5,493 nucleotides of DNA, from positions 432 through 5,924 of the forward strand of contig MHXM01000131.1 of assembly GCA_001825565.1 (NCBI GenBank), given 5' to 3'. Positions 1 to 4,899 of this stretch are shown here, one piece after another. Position numbers and translations under genes: made by a program. This DNA is from Desulfuromonadaceae bacterium GWC2_58_13. Lineage in GTDB: Bacteria; Desulfobacterota; Desulfuromonadia; Desulfuromonadales; Trichloromonadaceae. Each line of letters starts with the position of its first letter. The first letter of the stretch is position 1. The notes beneath the pieces are model-generated. The model made no database searches. It was not told the DNA's origin and saw only the letters and a list, made by a program, of their open reading frames with translations.

Positions 1-2915
1 GGGCGCGTTCGCGGGTGCTCGAATACCTCAACTACGTTTCCGGCCGGCTCCCGCAGGGAGTTACCCCGACTCTGGGCCCGGATGCGACGGGGGTCGGCTG
101 GGTCTACGAATACGCCCTGGTCAGCGATCGTCACAACCTGCAGGAACTGCGCTCGATTCAGGACTGGTTCCTGCGCTACGAACTGACCTCGGTGGCGGGG
201 GTCGCCGAGGTGGCGAGCCTGGGTGGCTTTGTCAAGCAGTACCAGGTGGCGATTGACCCCAACCGGCTGCTGGCCTACGACATGACCCTGCCGATGGTCG
301 AGATGGCGATCAAGAACAGCAACCTCGATGTGGGTGGCGGCGCCATCGAGATGGCGGAAACCGAATTCGTGGTGCGCAGCCGGGGGTACATCCGGTCCCT
401 GGACGACCTGAAACAGGTGGTGGTGGGGACGAACCAGCGCGGCACCCCTGTCCTGCTGCGGGACATCGCCGACGTGCGGCTGGGACCGGAGATGCGACGC
501 GGCGTCGCCGAGCTCAACGGGGAAGGGGAAACCGTCGGCGGCATCATCGTCATGCGCTTCGGCGAGAACGCCCTGAAGACTATCGACAACGTCAAGCGCA
601 AACTCGAAGAACTTAAGGCGGGACTTCCCGAAGGGGTGGAGATCGTTCCCGTTTACGACCGCTCTGGGTTGATTCAGCGGGCTGTCTCCAACCTCAAGGA
701 GAAGCTCCTGGAAGAGAGCATCGTCGTTGCCCTGGTGATCATCCTCTTCCTTTTCCACCTGCCGAGCGCCGCCGTCGTTGTCCTCGCTCTTCCCGTGGCA
801 ATTCTGATGGCCTTCATCATCATGTACGCCCAGGGGATCAACGTGAACATCATGAGCCTGGGCGGAATCGCCATCGCTATCGGCACGATGGTCGACTCGG
901 CCATCATCATGGTGGAGAACGCCCACAAACATCTGGAGAGGGGGACCAAAGGGAAAGTACGCTCGAAGGTAATCGTTGAGGCCGCTAAGGAGGTCGGTCC
1001 GACCATTTTCTTCGCCCTGCTGGTGATCACCGTCTCCTTCGCCCCGGTATTCACCTTGCAGGAACAGGCGGGGCGTCTTTTCAAACCACTGGCCTTCACC
1101 AAAACCTATGCCATGGCGGCGGCGGCGATTCTCTCGGTGACCATCGTGCCGGTCCTCATGATCTGGTTCATTCGAGGCACGATTCATTCCGAGGAGCGCA
1201 ACCCCATCAACCGTCTCCTCATCCGTCTTTACCATCCCGTGGTCGATCTGGTGCTGCGTTGGCGCGGAACAACGCTGCTGGTGGCCATACTGCTGGTGAT
1301 TTCCGCCGGCTATCCGCTCACCAAGATGGGGACGGAGTTCATGCCGCCGCTGTACGAGGGAGACCTGCTGTACATGCCAACGACCCTCCCCGGTCTCTCG
1401 GTGACCAAGGCCAAGGAACTGCTGCAGCAAACCGACCGCATCATCCGCCAATTCCCCGAAGTGCACCACGTCTTCGGCAAGATCGGCCGCGCCGAGACCG
1501 CCACCGATCCGGCGCCGATGATGATGATCGAAACGACAATCATGCTCAAGCCCGAGGAAGAGTGGCGGAATATTCCGGCCCAGCGCTTCTACAGCGGCTG
1601 GCCGCAGTGGACCGAACCGCTCAAAACCGCCCTCCGCCTGGGGTGGCCCGAGCAGAAGAGAATATCCGTTGAAGAACTGATTGATGAGCTCAATGGGGCC
1701 ATTCATTTCCCCGGACTGACCAACGCCTGGACCATGCCGATCAAGACCCGCATCGACATGCTCTCCACCGGGATCAAGACCCCCGTCGGCATCAAGGTCA
1801 TGGGACCGGACCTGGAAATCCTCAGCCGTCTGGGCGAGGAGATCGAGGCCGTTGTCCGCCCCTTGCCGGGAACCCTCTCGGCCATCGCCGAACGGGCGGT
1901 CGGCGGCTCCTACCTCGACTTCGACATCGACCGGCTGGCCGCCGCCCGTTACGGCATCCAGGTGGGGGATATCCAGACCGTCATCCAGGCGGCTCTCGGC
2001 GGGATGACGGTCACCGAGACCGTCGAGGGGCTGGAACGCTATCCGGTGAGCCTGCGCTATGACCGGGATTTTCGCAGCGATCTGCCGTCACTGAAACGGG
2101 TTCTCGTGCCCTCGCCGACGGGAGCACATATCCCCCTTGAGCAACTCGTCACTTTCACCGTGCGCAACGATCCCGACAGCATCAAGAGCGAGAACGCCCG
2201 GCGCACCGCCTGGGTCTATGTGGACATCAAGGGGATCGACCTCGGCACCTACGTGAAGAACGCCCAACAGGCGGTCTCCGAGCATATCCAGCTCCCCGCC
2301 GGCTACAACATCGTATGGAGCGGCCAATACGAGTACATCGAGTCAACCCGCGCCAGGCTGTTGGTGATTATTCCTCTGACGTTGGTGGTCATCTTCGTCC
2401 TTATCTATCTGAGCACCAAGTCGGCGGTAAAGACGGGAATCGTCTTTCTGGCCGTCCCCTTCTCGCTGGTCGGCGCCTTCTGGCTTCTCTACCTGCTCGA
2501 CTACAACATGTCCATCGGCGTCTGGGTCGGCCTTATCGCCTTGGCCGGCCTCGACGCCGAGACCGGCGTCGTCATGCTTCTCTACCTCGACATCGCCTAC
2601 AAGGGTTGGACGGATAACGGGAGAATGCTTACCTGGGGCGACCTGAGGCAGTCGGTTCACCACGGGGCGGTCAAGCGCATCCGACCCAAGGTCATGACCG
2701 TCGTCACCATCATTTTCGGCCTGTTCCCCATCATGTGGAGCACCGGCGCCGGCGCCGACGTCATGAAACGCATCGCCGCGCCGATGGTCGGTGGCTCGGT
2801 GACGTCCTTGGCGCTCGAGATGATGGTTTATCCGGTCATCTACTTCATCTGGCGCGGTCGCAAGCTGAACAAATCACCCGAGCCTACCTCGCGTGAGGAA
2901 CTGCACGAAATGTAA
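1..2915 (+). CDS. cusA: CusA/CzcA-family heavy-metal RND efflux pump, inner-membrane subunit (5' partial)
   Basis: Proton-driven inner-membrane transporter that, with a periplasmic adaptor and an outer-membrane channel, expels Cu(I)/Ag(I) or related metals. The frame is open from the left edge (first whole codon at base 3), and the codons before the GTG at 15 read A-R-S-R, matching the internal CusA stretch 'RSRVLEYLN'. The true start is therefore upstream, with about 100 residues missing. Counting from base 15 as residue 1: membrane segments near 236-300, 330-386, 415-433, 783-860 and 895-948, with periplasmic domains between. Proton-relay residues equivalent to E. coli D405, E939 and K984 appear as D294 (MVDSA), E849 (DAETG) and K892 (RPKVM). 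Of the three metal-binding methionines of E. coli CusA, two are seen (M504 in PMMMIETT, M582 in RIDML); the third is Ile648 (ARYGI). An aromatic-rich insert spans about 519-549. Family call is very sure. Cu/Ag rather than Zn/Co/Cd rests on the methionines and the Met-rich neighbour. Confidence 0.95.
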   Translation, partial: ARSRVLEYLNYVSGRLPQGVTPTLGPDATGVGWVYEYALVSDRHNLQELRSIQDWFLRYELTSVAGVAEVASLGGFVKQYQVAIDPNRLLAYDMTLPMVEMAIKNSNLDVGGGAIEMAETEFVVRSRGYIRSLDDLKQVVVGTNQRGTPVLLRDIADVRLGPEMRRGVAELNGEGETVGGIIVMRFGENALKTIDNVKRKLEELKAGLPEGVEIVPVYDRSGLIQRAVSNLKEKLLEESIVVALVIILFLFHLPSAAVVVLALPVAILMAFIIMYAQGINVNIMSLGGIAIAIGTMVDSAIIMVENAHKHLERGTKGKVRSKVIVEAAKEVGPTIFFALLVITVSFAPVFTLQEQAGRLFKPLAFTKTYAMAAAAILSVTIVPVLMIWFIRGTIHSEERNPINRLLIRLYHPVVDLVLRWRGTTLLVAILLVISAGYPLTKMGTEFMPPLYEGDLLYMPTTLPGLSVTKAKELLQQTDRIIRQFPEVHHVFGKIGRAETATDPAPMMMIETTIMLKPEEEWRNIPAQRFYSGWPQWTEPLKTALRLGWPEQKRISVEELIDELNGAIHFPGLTNAWTMPIKTRIDMLSTGIKTPVGIKVMGPDLEILSRLGEEIEAVVRPLPGTLSAIAERAVGGSYLDFDIDRLAAARYGIQVGDIQTVIQAALGGMTVTETVEGLERYPVSLRYDRDFRSDLPSLKRVLVPSPTGAHIPLEQLVTFTVRNDPDSIKSENARRTAWVYVDIKGIDLGTYVKNAQQAVSEHIQLPAGYNIVWSGQYEYIESTRARLLVIIPLTLVVIFVLIYLSTKSAVKTGIVFLAVPFSLVGAFWLLYLLDYNMSIGVWVGLIALAGLDAETGVVMLLYLDIAYKGWTDNGRMLTWGDLRQSVHHGAVKRIRPKVMTVVTIIFGLFPIMWSTGAGADVMKRIAAPMVGGSVTSLALEMMVYPVIYFIWRGRKLNKSPEPTSREELHEM

Positions 2916-2921
2916 TATAAT
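2893..2921 (+). promoter_or_regulatory. Possible internal sigma-70 promoter for the Met/His-rich protein gene
   Basis: A perfect TATAAT lies at 2916-2921, directly after the pump stop codon. The hexamer 17 bases upstream (GTGAGG, 2893-2898) matches TTGACA at only three of six positions. Transcription would start near 2928 and give a leader of about 50 bases. It could let the small protein be made at a higher level than the pump, but the weak -35 makes this tentative. Confidence 0.35.
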
Positions 2922-2966
2922 AGGAACAGAATCACTGTATCGGGCAGACGCCCAATCCCACACACA

Positions 2967-2972
2967 TGGAGA
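2967..2972 (+). promoter_or_regulatory. Ribosome binding site that decides the start of the Met/His-rich protein
   Basis: TGGAGA lies five bases before the ATG at 2978. The in-frame ATG at 2966 overlaps this site and has no Shine-Dalgarno sequence of its own. The protein starting at 2978 (MKKRI...) is also a standard signal peptide, so 2978 is preferred. Confidence 0.7.
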
Positions 2973-2977
2973 CTATT

Positions 2978-3475
2978 ATGAAAAAGCGGATTATCGTTAT
3001 GCTGGCGGCGCTGCTGGTCGCTTCCCTGCCGTTGGCGGTTGTCGCCATGGAGCACAAGGAAATGGACCATGGCAACCATTCGGGGATGGAACACGAAACC
3101 ATGGAGCATGGGAGCATGGCCATGCCTGGGGACATGATCATGGTCGGCAATCACGAAGTCGACGGGGTTGAGGCCATGGTCCACCTCAAGGACGTGAAGG
3201 AAGCCATGGGTAAAATGGGAATGGCTCAGACCCACCACTTCATGGTCATGTTCGTCGACAAAGCCACTGGAGACCCGGTAGAGCAAGGAATGGCCGCTGT
3301 CAAGATCCTTGACCCCACCGGTAAGGAAGGCAATCCCGTGGCCCTGATGGGGATGCAGGGACATTTCGGGGCGGATATTTCCCTGAGCACGCCGGGTGAA
3401 TATGTCTTCAAGCTCGGCACGAAATTGGCCGACGGTAAAAACCGTCAATTCGAGTTCAAATTCTCTCAGAAGTAA
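2978..3475 (+). CDS. Secreted Met/His-rich protein with YtkA-like domain, probable periplasmic copper-binding partner of the pump
   Basis: The product has 165 residues. Residues 1-23 form a signal peptide: basic MKKR, a hydrophobic core, and cleavage likely after LAVVA. The start of the mature chain (24-59) is crowded with Met and His in M-E-H, M-D-H and MAMPGDMIM patterns; by hand count the mature 142 residues hold 17 Met, 10 His and no Cys, a composition typical of periplasmic Cu(I)/Ag(I) binding. Residues about 85-162 read as a small beta-sandwich (THHFMVMFVDKATGDPV, then LMGMQGHFGADISL and PGEYVFKL), resembling the YtkA-like family. The gene lies 62 bases after the pump gene in the same direction and ahead of a terminator, so it is probably the last gene of the efflux operon. 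It may deliver metal to the pump, or buffer it, as CusF does, though it shows no CusF signature. Function is inferred from composition and position; domain assignment is by eye. Confidence 0.8.
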   Translation: MKKRIIVMLAALLVASLPLAVVAMEHKEMDHGNHSGMEHETMEHGSMAMPGDMIMVGNHEVDGVEAMVHLKDVKEAMGKMGMAQTHHFMVMFVDKATGDPVEQGMAAVKILDPTGKEGNPVALMGMQGHFGADISLSTPGEYVFKLGTKLADGKNRQFEFKFSQK

Positions 3476-3484
3476 ATCTTCAAG

Positions 3485-3533
3485 GTTTCAAAACAAAAGG
3501 GGTCGCAAATTGCGACCCCTTTTGTTTTGAAAC
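3485..3533. terminator. Bidirectional intrinsic terminator between convergent genes
   Basis: Two perfectly complementary 24-base arms (3485-3508 and 3510-3533) are separated by one base, so the folded RNA would have a loop of about five bases. The core is GGGGTCGC/GCGACCCC, flanked by A-rich sequence on the left and T-rich sequence on the right. Read in either direction it gives a GC stem followed by a U-rich tract. It begins 9 bases after the Met/His-rich gene stop and ends 15 bases beyond the cytochrome gene stop on the other strand, so it serves both. Confidence 0.9.
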
Positions 3534-3548
3534 GTCAAATCCGTGTGA

Positions 3549-3914
3549 TCAGGATTTTACGTGGCAGCCCGTGCACTTGGTCGGCCCGGCAGCTTTATCC
3601 AGATGGCAGCCCTTACATACTTCATGGGCTTTTTCTTTACCCAGATCGAGGGCGCCGGGAGTTCCTTCCCCATGACAGGATACGCATCCAAAAGCTTCGG
3701 CGTGCATCTGGTGCGACAGGGTGACATTACCATAGCTGGCTTCGATAACGACGGTTTCAGGTGCGGCAGCAACGGCTTCAGTAGCGGCAGCAGCCTCTAC
3801 TTTCACGGCTTCAGTGGCGGCATCAGCCTTTTCTTGCGGGGTTTGTTCCTGCTTGCTACAAGCAATGGTCATGAGGGCTACCAGCAAACAGACAAGCAGT
3901 GCAACTCTTTTCAT
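3549..3914 (-). CDS. Lipoprotein triheme cytochrome c7 (PpcA-like heme domain)
   Basis: Electron carrier of the cell envelope, 121 residues. Residues 1-18 are a hydrophobic signal ending in a lipobox-like T-I-A-C, with Cys19 as the lipid-attachment residue. Serine at +2 would favour outer-membrane sorting by the E. coli rule. Residues 20-55 are an Ala/Glu/Thr-rich linker. The heme domain (about 56-121) has three CXXCH motifs, CVSCH 77-81, CKGCH 100-104 and CTGCH 114-118, plus H68, H71 and H97, which match the distal axial ligands of cytochrome c7, so all three hemes are predicted to be bis-histidine. The order and the GPTKC spacing strongly resemble Geobacter PpcA, a soluble periplasmic carrier; here the domain is tethered. 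The start is supported by AAAGGAG (3922-3928) seven bases upstream. It is a single gene, convergent with the metal operon and divergent from the thioesterase. Redox partners cannot be told from the sequence. Confidence 0.93.
   Translation of the reverse strand: MKRVALLVCLLVALMTIACSKQEQTPQEKADAATEAVKVEAAAATEAVAAAPETVVIEASYGNVTLSHQMHAEAFGCVSCHGEGTPGALDLGKEKAHEVCKGCHLDKAAGPTKCTGCHVKS
3751..3828 (-). repeat. Imperfect repeats encoding the Ala/Glu/Thr linker of the cytochrome
   Basis: Two 24-base copies at 3772-3795 and 3805-3828 differ at two positions (plus strand ACGGCTTCAGTRGCGGCAKC). A shorter degenerate copy lies at 3751-3770. Offsets of 21 and 33 bases are multiples of three, so the repeats stay in frame and encode the ATEAV-type units between the lipid anchor and the heme domain. 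Confidence 0.7.
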
Positions 3915-4027
3915 TTAATTTCTCCTTTAGGTGGGGGGTTGATTTTTGCGTGAGAAAAAGTTTAACATTATTTTTCGATTCAGCCAGAGTCTGTTGTTGA
4001 TTTTATCTCATTTCATGGGGAAACCTA
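3915..4027. promoter_or_regulatory. Divergent intergenic region between cytochrome and thioesterase genes
   Basis: This 113-base A/T-rich stretch must hold promoters for both divergent genes. For the thioesterase the best candidate is TTGATT (3939-3944) with TAACAT (3963-3968), an 18-base spacer; it is only a partial match. For the cytochrome gene, TAAAAT can be read on the minus strand, without a convincing -35. The clear elements are the cytochrome RBS AAAGGAG (3928-3922, minus strand) and a weaker GGGGA (4017-4021) six bases before the thioesterase ATG. No operator palindrome was seen. Confidence 0.4.
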
Positions 4028-4429
4028 ATGGAAGTCTCAGTCGATGACCATTGTTTTGTCTGCGGCTCCGAAAATGCCGCAGGGTTAAAAGCCCATTTCG
4101 ACATCGATCACGTACGGCATCGGGCCATCTGTACCATTCGCATAAAGGATATCTATCAAGGGTGGAAGGGAATGGTCCATGGCGGCATCATCGCAGCATT
4201 GGTCGATGAAGCCGGGATATATGCCTGCCGCTCTTTCGGCGAACATTTTGTCACTGCTGAGTTAAATATCAAATACAAAGCTCCCGTGCCGATCGATCAG
4301 GATCTCATCGTCTCTGCCGAGGTGATTGAATCGCGACGACGGATCTTTTCCGTCGTCGGCAAAATCGAATTGGCGGGAAAAGTTCTGGTCGAGTCTCAGT
4401 CAAGGATTTTCGCTGTGGCCGAGAGTTGA
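4028..4429 (+). CDS. PaaI-type hotdog-fold acyl-CoA thioesterase
   Basis: Predicted cytoplasmic thioesterase of 133 residues, the usual size of a single hotdog domain; members hydrolyse acyl-CoA thioesters and work as dimers or tetramers. The N-terminus carries the CFVCGSENAAGL block (residues 9-20), common in this thioesterase superfamily. The hotdog signature follows: GMVHGGIIAALVDEAG (48-63), with the His-Gly-Gly at 51-53 and Asp60 in the central helix at the place of the catalytic acid. Next come the strands TAELNIKYKAPVPI and LIVSAEVIESRRRI, ending in SQSRIFAV. The ATG at 4028 is supported by GGGGA six bases upstream and by the conserved N-terminal block. It stands alone: divergent from the cytochrome gene and followed by the tRNA promoter. 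No intrinsic terminator was seen after it. The substrate cannot be predicted; relatives act on phenylacetyl-, aryl- or medium-chain acyl-CoAs. Confidence 0.85.
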   Translation: MEVSVDDHCFVCGSENAAGLKAHFDIDHVRHRAICTIRIKDIYQGWKGMVHGGIIAALVDEAGIYACRSFGEHFVTAELNIKYKAPVPIDQDLIVSAEVIESRRRIFSVVGKIELAGKVLVESQSRIFAVAES

Positions 4430-4483
4430 TCCGCCGGAATTGTTGAGAGTAATGGAACCGCATGTTGTTGCCGTGATCGAGGC

Positions 4484-4534
4484 AAAAAAAAATGAAGTTT
4501 TTCCCTTGACTCGATTCGAGAACTTTGTTAAAAA
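4484..4534 (+). promoter_or_regulatory. Sigma-70 promoter with UP-like element for the tRNA operon
   Basis: TTGACT (4506-4511) and TAAAAA (4529-4534) are 17 bases apart, placing the transcription start near 4541, just before the first tRNA. Directly upstream of the -35 lie a run of nine A (4484-4492) and a run of T (4498-4502), an A-tract/T-tract layout at the position of UP elements of stable-RNA promoters. The stretch before the expected start, GTGCATCCG, is fairly GC-rich, as in stringently controlled promoters. Confidence 0.6.
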
Positions 4535-4547
4535 GTGCATCCGTTCT

Positions 4548-4621
4548 TGGGGTGTCGCCAAGCGGTAAGGCACCGGACTCTGACTCCGGTATCCCAGGTT
4601 CGAATCCTGGCACCCCAGCCA
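4548..4621 (+). tRNA. tRNA-Gln (anticodon CUG)
   Basis: The 74 bases fold into a full cloverleaf with an encoded CCA. The acceptor stem TGGGGTG/CACCCCA is perfect, with the U1-A72 pair typical of bacterial tRNA-Gln. The anticodon stem CCGGA/TCCGG encloses CTCTGAC, giving anticodon CTG at 4580-4582, which reads CAG. The T arm is CCAGG-TTCGAAT-CCTGG, and the discriminator is G4618. Confidence 0.97.
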
Positions 4622-4631
4622 AGATTTATAC

Positions 4632-4645
4632 AGCGGTTTTCCGCT
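4632..4645 (+). other. Small hairpin in the spacer between the two tRNAs
   Basis: AGCGG-TTTT-CCGCT forms a five-pair stem with a four-base loop in the 38-base spacer. There is no proper U tract after it, so it is more likely a processing or structural element of the two-tRNA precursor than a terminator. Confidence 0.3.
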
Positions 4646-4659
4646 TTGATCAATGTCAT

Positions 4660-4737
4660 GCGCTCATCGTCTAGCCTGGTCTAGGACACCGGCCTTTCAC
4701 GCCGGCGACAGGGGTTCGAATCCCCTTGGGCGTACCA
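4660..4737 (+). tRNA. tRNA-Glu (anticodon UUC)
   Basis: The 78 bases fold as a cloverleaf with an encoded CCA. The anticodon stem CCGGC/GCCGG encloses CTTTCAC, giving anticodon TTC at 4696-4698, which reads GAA/GAG. The T arm is AGGGG-TTCGAAT-CCCCT, and the discriminator is A4734. The acceptor stem GCGCTCA/TGGGCGT has two wobble pairs, G1-U72 and U5-G68; the first is unusual compared with the G1-C72 of E. coli tRNA-Glu. It is transcribed with the tRNA-Gln upstream. Confidence 0.97.
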
Positions 4738-4766
4738 AATCAATGTCTTCCCGAGGGGAGACACCC

Positions 4767-4803
4767 GGGTGGGGCTGTTTCAGCTCCACCTTTTTCTTTT
4801 TTT
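4767..4803 (+). terminator. Intrinsic terminator of the tRNA operon
   Basis: The ten-pair stem GGTGGGGCTG/CAGCTCCACC (4768-4777 with 4781-4790, one G-U pair) and a TTT loop are followed by TTTTTCTTTTTTT. It lies about 30 bases after the CCA of tRNA-Glu and is a strong factor-independent terminator. Confidence 0.93.
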
Positions 4804-4864
4804 AATCGTATCTGACAATTCTGAATCAATCCAGCTGAGTATCTTCTTCGCCCTTTCAACATTG

Positions 4865-4893
4865 TTGACCTTTAACGGCCCTCGGTGTACAAC
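4865..4893 (+). promoter_or_regulatory. Candidate promoter of the deacetylase-like gene
   Basis: TTGACC (4865-4870) is followed after 17 bases by TACAAC (4888-4893), matching the sigma-70 hexamers at five and four of six positions. The expected transcription start falls at about 4900, the A of the ATG. The rest of the 4804-4899 gap shows nothing else recognisable. Confidence 0.4.
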
Positions 4894-4899
4894 AGGCGC

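Noticed and set aside
15..17. GTG at 15 as the true start of the pump gene
   Set aside because: The frame is open upstream and reads residues that match the internal CusA sequence, so the GTG encodes an internal valine of a gene cut by the window edge.
1259..1672. Plus-strand frame of 137 codons inside the pump gene
   Set aside because: It is a +1 shadow in GC-rich coding sequence. The pump frame is continuous and fully conserved through this region, so there is no frameshift.
2942..2953. GGGC-AGAC-GCCC hairpin before the Met/His-rich gene
   Set aside because: It has only four pairs and no U tract. It is too small to call a terminator, attenuator or riboswitch.
2840..3448. Open frame of 202 codons on the minus strand opposite the Met/His-rich protein
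   Set aside because: It is the antisense shadow of a gene with a signal peptide, RBS and operon position. Its His-rich look comes from ATG and CAT codons being mirror images. It also runs into the pump gene and has no family motif.
3561..3953. Plus-strand frame of 130 codons opposite the cytochrome
   Set aside because: It is a shadow of the cytochrome gene, whose three CXXCH motifs, lipobox and RBS are clear. The plus-strand frame has no RBS or motif.
4326..4568. Plus-strand frame of 80 codons from inside the thioesterase into tRNA-Gln
   Set aside because: It overlaps the thioesterase in another frame and ends inside a tRNA gene. No RBS or conserved motif is seen.
4305..4622. Minus-strand frame with the peptide MAGVPGFEPGIPES
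   Set aside because: This is the well-known false protein produced by translating the antisense of a tRNA gene, here tRNA-Gln, and continuing across the thioesterase end.
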